A stretch of 64,000 bases of DNA. Origin: Oceanococcus sp964629015. GTDB taxonomy: Bacteria > Pseudomonadota > Gammaproteobacteria > Nevskiales > Oceanococcaceae. The stretch's first letter is position 1, and each line of letters starts with the position of its first letter. The notes under the pieces are model-generated. The model worked only from the letters and a program-made list of their open reading frames with translations. It ran no database searches and was not told the DNA's origin. Shown one piece after another: positions 1 through 10,937 of the stretch. The position numbers and the translations under genes are program-made. The stretch is taken from positions 124,001 to 188,000 of the forward strand of contig CAZVMN010000005.1 in assembly GCA_964629015.1 (NCBI GenBank), read 5' to 3'.

Positions 1-199
1 GGACGCCATCTTGCGCGAGCTGGCTCAGGGTCGGTGTTTTTATGCGTGAGTTGCCGTAGCTCTGTATGCGATCAGCGCGCGTCGTGTCGAAAGTGACAAG
101 CAGCACGTTCCACGGCTTGGGGGCCAGGAGGGTTTTGGTCGACCACGCAATGATCAGCGCGAGCGCCGCCAGCCCAGTGATGATCAGGAAGCGACGCAT
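1..199 (-). CDS. Sulfatase-family protein, N-terminal part (cut by window edge)
   Basis: The first 66 residues are visible; the gene runs off the left edge. A short hydrophobic N-terminal segment (about residues 4-20) suggests a signal anchor or signal peptide. It is followed by a stretch reading NVLLVTFDTTRADRI, the usual opening of the alkaline-phosphatase/sulfatase superfamily, where the Asp of FDTTRAD is normally a metal ligand. It would therefore hydrolyse sulfate or phosphate esters outside the cytoplasm, but the substrate cannot be told from this fragment. Its ATG overlaps the stop of the upstream parvulin gene by one base (TGATG), so the two are probably co-translated. Confidence 0.75.
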   Translation of the reverse strand, partial: MRRFLIITGLAALALIIAWSTKTLLAPKPWNVLLVTFDTTRADRIQSYGNSRIKTPTLSQLAQDGV

Positions 200-2010
200 C
201 ACCGTGCGTCTTCCAGCTCGAGCAGCATGCTCTCAAGTGACTCTGCCGAGATGTTGCTATCAACGACGGCGCCGCTGGCGAATGCCTGAAAGATATCTTG
301 GTTGAAACTCACGGTTTGCTCGGCAAGAAGCTCGGTCATCATTTGCGCGTAGAGTTCTGCCGTGTATTGGCGGCGGTAATACGCTGCGACGCGTTCTTTT
401 ATACGCTCAAACGGTGGCGCAGCGGCAGTTTCCTTGTCGATCAGCTGGGCAATGGCGATACCGTCTGAGCCGATCCGGAACGGCGCGCTGCGTTGTCCGA
501 TACTCATCGGGGCGATGATCGCGGCGGCGTTTTGCGCGATCCGATCCAGGGCAGCTTTGTTGAACCATTGAGGTGCGCGCGTTTCGCCATGCCAAGCGTG
601 AAACAGTGCGCTCAATTGCTGGTCGTTCATGTCGTCTGCGTGTTCCAATCTGTTGAAACGCAGCACTGCGTCCTCGGAGAAGCGCGCTGTATAGAGTTTG
701 ATCTGCCAACGGACCGGTGTTGTGAAGAATCCCAGGTTGTTGGTGTAAAACTCGCGCAGGCGGTCTTCATCCGCCAGGGCCATACTGGTCAGCTTTTCAG
801 CCCGGCGCTCGGCGATCAAATACTCGCGCGACCAGTTTCTCAGGGCGCGATCCAACTGCTCCGCGTCGTAGAGTTGTTGATCCCGGCAAGCCTGGTATGC
901 CGATTCGCGCAGCTTCAACCGGTTCAACTCGGCGCGCACCGCCTGTGCCAGATTGAGGGCTTGTCCCGCTGATTGATACCGAGACAAGCGCGCGCGTAAA
1001 TCGGTCAACTCAACGGTGTAAGCGCCGCTGGAGAAAACGGTGATATCCGAGTCGGATGAATTCAGTGCGGTCAGAATTTCACTGACCTCGGCAGTATTCC
1101 AGGTGGTGGCGACGTCTGCACCCAGGTGCTTGAAAATGTCTTCGACGTGACGCGACACAACAATCGGTGCGAGCTGATCACGTGCAGCTTCAAAAGAGAC
1201 AGTGGTTGCGGGTTTGACGATGTCAACCCAGAACAGATGCCCTCCTTCTTGTGTCATCACGGGGCCGATTGGTGTGTCCTCCGTTGCGGAGAAAATCGCC
1301 TCAGCCAGATCTGGGGTGACGTCATCGTGTCGGAGCCAGCCCAGCACGGCGTTTGAGTGGCGGCTCGAGGATTCTGAGACCTGTTTAGCCAGCACGCGAA
1401 AATTTTCCCCGGCCTCTACGCGTTTGCGCAGCGTGTTGAGCTCGGTTTCAACCGCACTTAGCGGGCGTTCTTCCGTGGCGTAAAGAAAAATGTGGTACGT
1501 GAGTCTCGTTTCGGGTTTGGAGTACTTCTCAATGTCGGTCTGATAGGCGTTCCGGAGCATGTCCTCGGTCACCTGTGGATCGGCGTAAGTTTGGCGCTGC
1601 ATACACATGGCGAGCACGGCGTCGCGTTTGGCCCTGGCCTGGGCTGTGCCGAATGCCGGCGTGTCCATCAGTTTGGCGTTCAGGGCTTCAGCATGAAGCA
1701 GCTTAGCGACCAGCAGCTCTTGGGAGTGCTCCCGGTACCACGCCACCGGTTCAGCGCCTCGATCGCTGCGTTCCGCCGCAGACAAGCTGAGGATGCGGTC
1801 ATCTAACTCCTGCGCTGTGATCTGCGCGCCGCGCGAGCTGGCCACCACAGCATCGCTGGGTACCGATATCCATGTGGTTGGATCGCTCCCCTGCGATGGT
1901 TCTGCGCTCTCGTTGAGGCTGCGTTCGCAGCCGCTGAAAAGAACGATGGTGGCGCACAGCAATCCGGCTGTCAGTGCTGGGTGAAATGGCGTCTTGGTCA
2001 TGATGGTCAA
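199..2010 (-). CDS. PpiC-type peptidyl-prolyl isomerase lipoprotein
   Basis: A 603-residue exported protein with a lipoprotein signal (hydrophobic run ending LFSGC, Cys28). A parvulin-like domain lies at about residues 155-270 (segments such as LTYHIFLYATEE, then FRVLAKQVSESSS and LGWLRHDD). The second half is mainly helical, SurA-like, and ends in another weakly parvulin-like part. Such proteins assist folding of outer-membrane or secreted proteins in the periplasm; this one would be membrane-tethered. It is divergent from a second parvulin gene (71 bp apart) and overlaps the downstream sulfatase start by one base, so it may serve that sulfatase, which is inference. ATG at residue 4 is an alternative start. 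Confidence 0.8.
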   Translation of the reverse strand: MTIMTKTPFHPALTAGLLCATIVLFSGCERSLNESAEPSQGSDPTTWISVPSDAVVASSRGAQITAQELDDRILSLSAAERSDRGAEPVAWYREHSQELLVAKLLHAEALNAKLMDTPAFGTAQARAKRDAVLAMCMQRQTYADPQVTEDMLRNAYQTDIEKYSKPETRLTYHIFLYATEERPLSAVETELNTLRKRVEAGENFRVLAKQVSESSSRHSNAVLGWLRHDDVTPDLAEAIFSATEDTPIGPVMTQEGGHLFWVDIVKPATTVSFEAARDQLAPIVVSRHVEDIFKHLGADVATTWNTAEVSEILTALNSSDSDITVFSSGAYTVELTDLRARLSRYQSAGQALNLAQAVRAELNRLKLRESAYQACRDQQLYDAEQLDRALRNWSREYLIAERRAEKLTSMALADEDRLREFYTNNLGFFTTPVRWQIKLYTARFSEDAVLRFNRLEHADDMNDQQLSALFHAWHGETRAPQWFNKAALDRIAQNAAAIIAPMSIGQRSAPFRIGSDGIAIAQLIDKETAAAPPFERIKERVAAYYRRQYTAELYAQMMTELLAEQTVSFNQDIFQAFASGAVVDSNISAESLESMLLELEDAR

Positions 2011-2080
2011 AGGATTCTTTGCAATTGCGATTGCGGGGCCTGCAAACTCTCGCCGACTCGTTCCATGAATAGCGCGAACA

Positions 2081-3646
2081 ATGATTCGAATATTGGTCGT
2101 TTGGCTGGCTTTACTGTTGCCTTCATCTGTTTCAAATCTGGCTTTTGCGAGCGAGCAAGCCGAGGTGATCGCGCGTTGGTCTCAGGGCACGGTGACAAAA
2201 GACCATTTTGATTCCTGGCTGCTTGCCCGAACCGGTAGATTACAGCAACCATCGCCGGCCTTACTCGGCGAATATGTCTTAGTCCAGCAATTGAAGAACG
2301 CGGCGATTGATCTCGGTTTACGAGAGAGCCCGGAGGCGTGGGTATTGCGTGAAAAGCGCAAGCACCAAATCGCCAGCAAGGCCATCGTTCATGGCGTCAA
2401 GCAGCGTGTTTCGGTGAGCCAGGACGACGTTGAGGCGCGATTGCGCGAAAACCCCAAGGCTTACTTCAGGCCCAAGCGATATAAATTGTCCACGATCTTT
2501 ATGGCATTACCTGCCGAGTCTCAGGTTGCTGCATCGGTTGAGGCGCGCATGCAGGCTGTGCATCAGCAGCTGATCGACGGCGCAGACTTCGGGGTGTTGG
2601 CACGTGAGCACTCCGAGTCGCCCAGCTACGCCCGGGGCGGGCGAATTGGTCTGTTTGCGTTGCACGAGTTGCCCACAGATGTTGCAGCGGTGGTGGAAAC
2701 ATTGGCGCCTGGTGACGTGTCGCCGGTGATCCGACATACCGGCGGTTTGTCCATTTTTCGCTGTGAAGAGATTGTTGCGGCATACCAGCCTGAACCGGCT
2801 GATCAGCGTCAGAAAATTACCAATGCGCTATACCGCGAGGCCCTGCGGGCACTTGAATCTGATCTGCGCGCGGCCGTCCAGAGTCGTGCTGCGGCGATGA
2901 CATTGAGTCAGCGGGAGCGTGACATGTTGCGCGCGGACTTGGAGGTCGAGTCGATTCTTGAGCGCCGTGAGCTGCCGTGGGGTGACACGCTAGCTAATTT
3001 TAAGCAGGGCCGTGCACGGTGGGAGGTGGCAGAACAGCGTGGATTGCTCGAGCAGGATCAGTGGCAGGCCGAACTCCGCTGGCTTGAGGACGAGATTTTG
3101 GCTCAACTGACGATCCGCCAAGCGTTGCGCGATGTTTTCAAGCCCGCCTCGTCTGAGCAGCTCAAAGCACGCTTTGAATCATCCCAAAAACGAGCCAAGA
3201 CAAGTTTGGAATATGAGTTGCGAGGGGCCCATTTGGAGCGTTTGGATCTCGCGAATCGGCATCAAATGTTCGAGGTGGCGCGAAAAATCCAGGCCGGTTT
3301 ACTACCGGTCGATCAAGCCGCGCAACGCTATTCCCTCGACGCGAGCGGGGAGAAGGGGGGCTATCTCGGATGGTTCGATATTCGGCGCATGGTCCAGACA
3401 TTTGGTCCGGGCTTGGGCAAGCAGATTCGGCAATTGAAGGTCGGGGAGACCACCGGCCTGCTGAAAGTGGATTCCGGATATTGGATATTTGAGTTGCTAG
3501 CGAAGCGTTCTCCGCCGCCGCCAAGCTTCGACGATGTCCGTGCGACGCTAGAGCAGGAATGGCGGCGCGATGAGCTCGCACGTCTTGAAACTGAGTTGCT
3601 TGATGAGTATGTCGCCAAGCAGGCTCTGGTTATTGAGCATCGCTAA
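2081..3646 (+). CDS. Periplasmic PpiC/SurA-like peptidyl-prolyl isomerase
   Basis: A 521-residue protein with a cleavable-looking signal peptide (first 24 residues, ending NLAFASEQ). A SurA-like N-terminal helical part is followed by a parvulin domain at about residues 130-235 (RPKRYKLSTIFMALP, then FGVLAREHSESPSYARGG and IGLFALHELP). A second parvulin-like domain lies at about 390-500 (YSLDASGEKGGYLGWFDI). It probably catalyses prolyl isomerisation or chaperones outer-membrane and secreted proteins. It diverges from the lipoprotein parvulin, and its 3' end overlaps the convergent TPR gene by 17 bp. Confidence 0.8.
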   Translation: MIRILVVWLALLLPSSVSNLAFASEQAEVIARWSQGTVTKDHFDSWLLARTGRLQQPSPALLGEYVLVQQLKNAAIDLGLRESPEAWVLREKRKHQIASKAIVHGVKQRVSVSQDDVEARLRENPKAYFRPKRYKLSTIFMALPAESQVAASVEARMQAVHQQLIDGADFGVLAREHSESPSYARGGRIGLFALHELPTDVAAVVETLAPGDVSPVIRHTGGLSIFRCEEIVAAYQPEPADQRQKITNALYREALRALESDLRAAVQSRAAAMTLSQRERDMLRADLEVESILERRELPWGDTLANFKQGRARWEVAEQRGLLEQDQWQAELRWLEDEILAQLTIRQALRDVFKPASSEQLKARFESSQKRAKTSLEYELRGAHLERLDLANRHQMFEVARKIQAGLLPVDQAAQRYSLDASGEKGGYLGWFDIRRMVQTFGPGLGKQIRQLKVGETTGLLKVDSGYWIFELLAKRSPPPPSFDDVRATLEQEWRRDELARLETELLDEYVAKQALVIEHR

Positions 3647-4886
3647 GTTGTTTTTTGCTCTGTTCCAAGCCCCTCTGCGCATCCTGGTCGGAAGGAGAGA
3701 GCGCCAGCGCTTGCTCAAATTGCTGCAGCGCGAGCTTGGGGCGGTTCAATTTTAAAGCCAGGTGGCCGGCTGAGATCAGAACCTGACGTTCGTTGGGGTT
3801 CAAAGCCAGTCCCGATTCAAGAAGTTCAGAAGCCATGCCGTCCAGTTGCCGGTCTGCGTAGCAGTGGCCGACCAGAATATGGCTGCGGGCGTCGTCGGGA
3901 TTGACGTTCAAGGCTTGCAGATAATAGTCGCAGCTGAGGTGACGGTCTCCGAGCATCCCGGAGACAAAGCCCAGATTGAACAGCGTTTGGAAGTCTTTTG
4001 GGTCCATGCGCCAAGCGCGCCGAAGAAGCGCAAGAGCTCGATCGGGTTCGCCGAGGGCGACCAGTTGGTTGGCCGCGCTGTTCAGGGTTCTGGGATACCA
4101 GGTCAACTCCTGAATCGAACGTTGCCAGGGATCATGGACCGATACCGGCTGGGGCTGGTCGCGCATTTTTGAAAATTGCTGCTTGGCTTTCTCGGTCTCG
4201 CCCAGGTTGCGATAGGCGCGACCCAATGTGTAGAGCGCGTTGTCGTTTGCACGAAGAAAATCGACGGCTTTGCTTAGGGGCGCGATGGCTTGCTGGTAAC
4301 GCCCAAGCTCGACCAGATTTTGGCCGATGGAAAACCAAATGGCACCGGCATTTTCGCGGATGGAAAGGGCGCTGCGAAGGGTCTCCAACGCGCGCTCATG
4401 GTGTTTCTGCTTGTGCAGGATGTCCGCTTGACGGTAAAGGTTGGCAACTTGTTGCTGAGCGTCGGGGTAAGGCTGAAGTGCGGCGAGTTCAAAGGCACGG
4501 CGAAGCAGGGAGAGCGCTTGGTCGTATTCAGCGCGCTGGCTCAATATCAGCGCGCTCAAATACGGCCAGCGAGGCTCCGTAGGGTCCAAAATCGAAGCAT
4601 TCCGATAGGCGGCGAGTGCCGCGTCAAGTTGCTTGAAGCCGTCCAAAACCATGCCCGTGTCGCCGTATATCGCGGCCCGCCGCTGCTTTTCATCATGATC
4701 TTCCGGGATGAGATGTTTTTCAGGCAGTTGCGCCAGCGCGGTCTCGATAAGGCGTTTGGGGATCGGCTCGAAGTTGTCTGTGGACACCTCGATCGGATTG
4801 AGCATCTGGTTGGCTGGCGGGCTGCAAGCGGTGACCGCCAGGTAACCGCAAAGGACCATCACGACGAGGAAATTGGATTTTTTCAT
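3630..4886 (-). CDS. TPR-repeat lipoprotein
   Basis: A 418-residue protein starting with a lipoprotein signal (MKKSNFLVVMVLCGYLAVTAC; modified Cys21). The rest is a run of tetratricopeptide repeats, for example AIWFSIGQNLVELGRYQQAI and ALYTLGRAYRNLGETEKA. These helical pairs form a protein-binding scaffold, anchored here at a membrane. No catalytic motif is seen. The neighbouring FG-GAP/ASPIC gene is divergent (112 bp between starts), an arrangement consistent with shared control. The partner is unknown. Confidence 0.8.
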   Translation of the reverse strand: MKKSNFLVVMVLCGYLAVTACSPPANQMLNPIEVSTDNFEPIPKRLIETALAQLPEKHLIPEDHDEKQRRAAIYGDTGMVLDGFKQLDAALAAYRNASILDPTEPRWPYLSALILSQRAEYDQALSLLRRAFELAALQPYPDAQQQVANLYRQADILHKQKHHERALETLRSALSIRENAGAIWFSIGQNLVELGRYQQAIAPLSKAVDFLRANDNALYTLGRAYRNLGETEKAKQQFSKMRDQPQPVSVHDPWQRSIQELTWYPRTLNSAANQLVALGEPDRALALLRRAWRMDPKDFQTLFNLGFVSGMLGDRHLSCDYYLQALNVNPDDARSHILVGHCYADRQLDGMASELLESGLALNPNERQVLISAGHLALKLNRPKLALQQFEQALALSPSDQDAQRGLEQSKKQLSDAQ

Positions 4887-4998
4887 GATGCGGTTGAGTC
4901 AGACGTGCGAACGATGAAAAGACGGAGAACGGTTGCCGTCATCGGTGAAAGGGGCTGAGCTATAGTAGCGGCTATCTCTCACTTCGCAGTTACTCCAC

Positions 4999-6747
4999 GT
5001 GTCTAACAGCCCGGTATTCCGCATCGCAATGAGCGCGGCGGCGTTCGCGACAGCGCTATTTGTCGGCGCGATGTTTTGGGCGGGCAGGGGCGATTTGCCG
5101 TCGTCTGAACCTCCGTCGTCTCCGGACGCTTGGTTTCGCGATGTCGCCGAACAAACTGGTCTGACGTTCACTCACTTCAACGGCATGTCGGGGGAGCTGT
5201 ATTTCGTCGAGACCGTTGGTTCGGGCGCGGCCCTGTTTGACTACGATAACGATGGTGACCTGGATGTCTATCTGGTTCAGGGGGCCATGCTGGGCGAGCG
5301 AGATTTGTCGCAAGCCACGTTTCCCTGGACGCTCCCCCAACCTCCGAAGGACCGTTTGTTTCGCAATCAATGGGTCGAAAGCGGCGTCCTCAAGTTCGAG
5401 GATGTCTCGGAGGAAGCCGGTGTGGATGTCGTTAGCTATGGCATGGGGGTTGCCGTTGGTGATTTCGACAACGATGGTTGGCCCGATCTGTACCTGACCA
5501 GTTTTGGCGACAATCGATTATTGAGAAATCTTGGCGATGGGCGCTTCGAAGACGTGACAGCCCGGGCCGGGGTGAACGACTCCCGTTGGTCCACTGCGGC
5601 CAGCTTTGTCGATGTGGATCAGGACGGTCTACTTGATCTTTACGTTTGTAACTACGTTGAGTTCTCAATTACTACGCATAAGCCGTGTGCAGGAAAGCAG
5701 GGCGTACGGGATTACTGTGGGCCGCGCAGCTATGAACCAGAGCCAGACCGGTTGTTCAGAAATCTTGGCGATGGACGGTTTGAGGACATCAGCCTGAAAT
5801 CGGGCGTCACTTCGGAATTCGGCGCCTGCCTGGGGGTTTTGCAAGCAGATTTCAACGGCGATCACAACGTTGACATCTACGTCGCGAATGACGGCGCGAT
5901 GAACCAGATGTGGATGGGAATGGGGGACGGCACGTTTCGAAATGAAGCCTTGTTCGCGGGAACGGGGCTCAATGGCAATGGACAAGCCGAGGCTAGCATG
6001 GGCATTGATGCGGGCGATTTCGATAATGACGGAGATCTTGACTTGATTCTGGCCCATCTGAACGGCGAGACCAATACCCTGTATGAAAATCGTGGTGACG
6101 GCCTGTTCGAAGATGCATCGATGTTGGTCGGTTTGGCATCCCCCAGTCTTGAATTCACCGCATTTGGGACGGTATGGGTGGATTTTGACAACGATGGTTG
6201 GCTAGATGTCTTTATGGCGAACGGTGAGGTGCGGCAAATTGAGGCGTTGGCCTTGGCCGGAGACATTTACCCCTTGCATCAGCGCAACCAACTGTTCCGA
6301 AGTCACGAAGCGCATGGTTTTGAAGATGTCTCCCGCCAAGCTGGGGCGGTCATGGCACTTTCCGAGGTGAGCCGCGGAGTGGCGGTAGGCGACATTGACA
6401 ACGATGGTGATGCCGACCTGTTGGTTACTAACAACGCTGCGCCTGTCCGTCTGCTGTTGAATGAGATCGCCACTGGCTCCGCATGGATCGGCTTTTCCGT
6501 GCGCGACGTAAATCAAGGTCGGGACGTTTTGGGGGCCCAGTTGGAATTGACTTTACCTGATGGGACAAAGCGTTGGCGGCATGTTCGCGTGTCCAGCAGC
6601 TATCTGTCTTCCAACGATCCCAGGGTTTTGGTCGGTTTAGGCCAAAGTCATGGGCCGGTCGCGGTGAGGGTTCATTGGCCAGATGGCAAGGTTGAGGATC
6701 TAGGGAAACGCGAGTCAGGAAGGTACTACGCCATATCTCGCGAGTGA
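4999..6747 (+). CDS. CRTAC1-like FG-GAP/VCBS repeat protein with ASPIC/UnbV domain
   Basis: A 582-residue exported protein starting at GTG. It has a hydrophobic N-terminal segment (about residues 8-28) and seven calcium-loop repeats of the DxDxDGxxD kind (DYDNDGDLDVY, DFDNDGWPDLY, DVDQDGLLDLY, DFNGDHNVDIY, DFDNDGDLDLI, DFDNDGWLDVF, DIDNDGDADLL). These form an integrin-like beta-propeller. The last about 100 residues match the ASPIC/UnbV type (LGAQLELTLPDGTKRWRHV, then VHWPDGKVE). The family is extracellular and calcium-binding, but its function in bacteria is mostly unknown. The gene is divergent from the TPR lipoprotein. Confidence 0.85.
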   Translation: MSNSPVFRIAMSAAAFATALFVGAMFWAGRGDLPSSEPPSSPDAWFRDVAEQTGLTFTHFNGMSGELYFVETVGSGAALFDYDNDGDLDVYLVQGAMLGERDLSQATFPWTLPQPPKDRLFRNQWVESGVLKFEDVSEEAGVDVVSYGMGVAVGDFDNDGWPDLYLTSFGDNRLLRNLGDGRFEDVTARAGVNDSRWSTAASFVDVDQDGLLDLYVCNYVEFSITTHKPCAGKQGVRDYCGPRSYEPEPDRLFRNLGDGRFEDISLKSGVTSEFGACLGVLQADFNGDHNVDIYVANDGAMNQMWMGMGDGTFRNEALFAGTGLNGNGQAEASMGIDAGDFDNDGDLDLILAHLNGETNTLYENRGDGLFEDASMLVGLASPSLEFTAFGTVWVDFDNDGWLDVFMANGEVRQIEALALAGDIYPLHQRNQLFRSHEAHGFEDVSRQAGAVMALSEVSRGVAVGDIDNDGDADLLVTNNAAPVRLLLNEIATGSAWIGFSVRDVNQGRDVLGAQLELTLPDGTKRWRHVRVSSSYLSSNDPRVLVGLGQSHGPVAVRVHWPDGKVEDLGKRESGRYYAISRE

Positions 6748-6892
6748 TAGGCGCTGCGCGAAATTGGCGAAAACGGGGATGGCTGTCCTCATGAAAGCTT
6801 GACTTGACGCGCGAATTGGCCAACTCTGACAGTACTAAAGTTATCGTCGGGCGTTCAATTCGCGTTGACGAGCATAATAAGGAATCAGGATC

Positions 6893-8770
<1,878 letters not shown>

Positions 8771-8782
8771 GAGGATAGAACA

Positions 8783-8989
8783 ATGAGTGCATTTCTTAAG
8801 TCCGGTTTTATCCTCCTTTCTGCGGTGGTCTTTGTCGCTTGCGGCGGGAGCAGTGGCGGTGGCGGTGAAGATCTTGTGACCACCTTGTCGGCCGATTCGC
8901 CGATCGTGAATGCCACAAGTTCGGCTTCCGGTGAAGCGGTGGAACTTGAAGTTGTTGATTTCAAGGTCGCTGTTATCACGATCGAGTAA
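8783..8989 (+). CDS. Small lipoprotein of unknown function
   Basis: A 68-residue protein with a lipoprotein signal (hydrophobic residues 8-17, then FVACGG; Cys20), a Gly/Ser-rich spacer, and a short Thr/Val-rich tail. It is preceded by AGAGGA seven bases before ATG, starts 12 bp after the GEVED gene and is followed by a clear terminator, so it is the last gene of that operon. No family recognised. It may be an anchor or partner of the GEVED protein (inference). Confidence 0.65.
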   Translation: MSAFLKSGFILLSAVVFVACGGSSGGGGEDLVTTLSADSPIVNATSSASGEAVELEVVDFKVAVITIE

Positions 8990-9000
8990 CGGTGATTTGG

Positions 9001-9071
9001 CCGGAACCACGAGTTCCGGCGATGAGTTGAGACACGACCCGGGGCCGGCATGCTGGCCTCGGGTTTTTTTT
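9001..9071 (+). terminator. Rho-independent terminator after the GEVED operon
   Basis: A GC-rich hairpin (arms about 9038-9048 and 9053-9063, cccggggccgg against gctggcctcggg) runs straight into a run of eight T. A smaller hairpin, CCGGAA-loop-TTCCGG, sits just upstream at 9001-9019. Confidence 0.85.
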
Positions 9072-9191
9072 GCGTCTATCAAGCGTGCTCAAGGACCTTG
9101 TGCACATGGCATGCCCGTTGCTTTGAACTCTGATTTTTCGGCGACGTGACCTCCAAGGTGCGTCCGCGACTCGCTTGGGGAACATCAGATC

Positions 9192-10931
9192 ATGAAAGCT
9201 TGGCCAATGCTGCTTGCAACACTCCTGTTGGCTGCGTGCGGAGGGGATTCGAGTCCCGAACAAGGCGCCTCGGCGGTGCCGGCGGTGGCCGCAGACCCTC
9301 AGCCGCTTGGTCGCTTTGAAACGGCCAACCAGGACTACGATTTCGGCCGTATCAGCGTCAGTGATGAGCAGACCGGTGCGAGCTACGAAACCGATGTGCA
9401 CGGCTACGTGGTGTATCCAACCGGGGCTCCAGGGCCGTTTCCAGTCATCCTGTTTCAGCATGGTCGGCATCAGACCTGTGAAACCGGCATCGGCCAGCTT
9501 CCGGTGCCGATAGGGGATGACAACTGTCCCGATCTGGCGCCGATTATCACGCCGGCGAACAGTTACCTGGGCTACGACTATCTCGCCACCAATCTGGCCA
9601 GTCATGGTTATGCGGTGATTTCCATAGACACCAATGACATCAACGACAGTGACGGCAGTGCCAGTGCGGGCGACGCGGGAGCGTTCGCACGAGCCACCCT
9701 GATACTCGAACATCTTGATGCGTTCCGCGATATCAACCTCAGCGGCGCTGACGGCTTCGACCATCTGATCGGCATGTTGGACATGTCGCGGGTCGGCTTG
9801 ATGGGGCATTCGCGGGGTGGTGAAGGCGTTAACAAGACGATTGCGCTCAACGCCAGCCGCGAGCAGCCGCACCACATTGAAGCAGTGTTTTCCCTGGCCC
9901 CCACGGACTACAACACCCAGCATGTCGAAGGTGTGGCCTTCGCCACCTTGTTGCCGTATTGCGATGGTGATGTGGAAAACCTGATGGGGGGCTTTGCCTT
10001 CGACAATGCGCGCTATGCGGATTCAGGCGATGAGACACCCAAATTCCAGATACTGGCGATGGGCGCCAACCACAACTACTTCAACACCATCTGGACCTCG
10101 GACGACTGGACCATTCACGGGACCCGCAGTGACAGTCATTGTGGCACCAGCAGTGAAACCAACGGGCGTGACAGTGAAGAGGGTCAGCGCGCCTTGGGTT
10201 TGTTCTTCATGAGTTCGTTTTTCCGTTACTTCGTGGGGCAGGAAAGCGAATTTGCGGCGTATTGGACAGGTCTGGCCAAAGTCCCCGCCAGCGCGTGTCC
10301 GGATGGTCTTGCGACCTGCGAGGAGCGCTATCACTTGAGCGTGCATCCCGGCGTTTCTGACCGCTTGTTGATCGACGCCACGCCCACTGACGATGCCCTC
10401 ACAAGCAACGCGCTGGGTTTGCCGGTGGTGTTCGATGGTTTCGCTAGCTTTGGCGTGTGTCAGGCAAGCGGTGCGACTGGCGAAGGATGTGACGTTGCCG
10501 ATCCGACGTTTTCCAGCGCATCGCAGCTGTACCTCAGCTGGACGGCACCGGCGGTCTATCGCAGCTCGCTCGGTGGCTTGAATGTCACGGAATACGCGCT
10601 GCTCAGTTTGCGCGTGGGGGTATCACATGGCGATGCCGCCAATGATCTGGGCCAGGATTTTGTCGTGGTGCTCAAGGATGGCGCGGGCAACGAGGCTGCG
10701 GTTCACGCCGCGGATCTGGGGAGCGCGTTGTTCGATCCGCCGGGTGACACCTTCGCCGACGGGGGTTCCGAGAAAACCACGCTCAACGCGCTCGTCGCAC
10801 CGTTGGCATTGTTTGAGGGTGTCAACCTGGCGAATCTGTCAACGCTGGAGTTGCGCTTTGATCAAACCGACGCGGGCACGCTTCAGATCAGCGATCTGAT
10901 GTTCACCAAGCTGCCGGTGAGTCTGAACTGA
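9192..10931 (+). CDS. Alpha/beta-hydrolase lipoprotein
   Basis: A 579-residue protein with a lipoprotein signal (LLATLLLAAC; Cys16). The hydrolase core spans about residues 50-350: a beta strand with VILFQHGRHQ (oxyanion-hole region) and the nucleophile elbow GHSRGGEG with Ser207. It resembles the chlorophyllase/PET-hydrolase-like branch of esterases. The part after about residue 370 looks like a beta-sandwich accessory domain. It would be a surface or periplasmic esterase of unknown substrate. It has its own ribosome site after the terminator at 9038 and ends 6 bp from the convergent reductase gene. Confidence 0.75.
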   Translation: MKAWPMLLATLLLAACGGDSSPEQGASAVPAVAADPQPLGRFETANQDYDFGRISVSDEQTGASYETDVHGYVVYPTGAPGPFPVILFQHGRHQTCETGIGQLPVPIGDDNCPDLAPIITPANSYLGYDYLATNLASHGYAVISIDTNDINDSDGSASAGDAGAFARATLILEHLDAFRDINLSGADGFDHLIGMLDMSRVGLMGHSRGGEGVNKTIALNASREQPHHIEAVFSLAPTDYNTQHVEGVAFATLLPYCDGDVENLMGGFAFDNARYADSGDETPKFQILAMGANHNYFNTIWTSDDWTIHGTRSDSHCGTSSETNGRDSEEGQRALGLFFMSSFFRYFVGQESEFAAYWTGLAKVPASACPDGLATCEERYHLSVHPGVSDRLLIDATPTDDALTSNALGLPVVFDGFASFGVCQASGATGEGCDVADPTFSSASQLYLSWTAPAVYRSSLGGLNVTEYALLSLRVGVSHGDAANDLGQDFVVVLKDGAGNEAAVHAADLGSALFDPPGDTFADGGSEKTTLNALVAPLALFEGVNLANLSTLELRFDQTDAGTLQISDLMFTKLPVSLN

Positions 10932-10937
10932 TCATCG

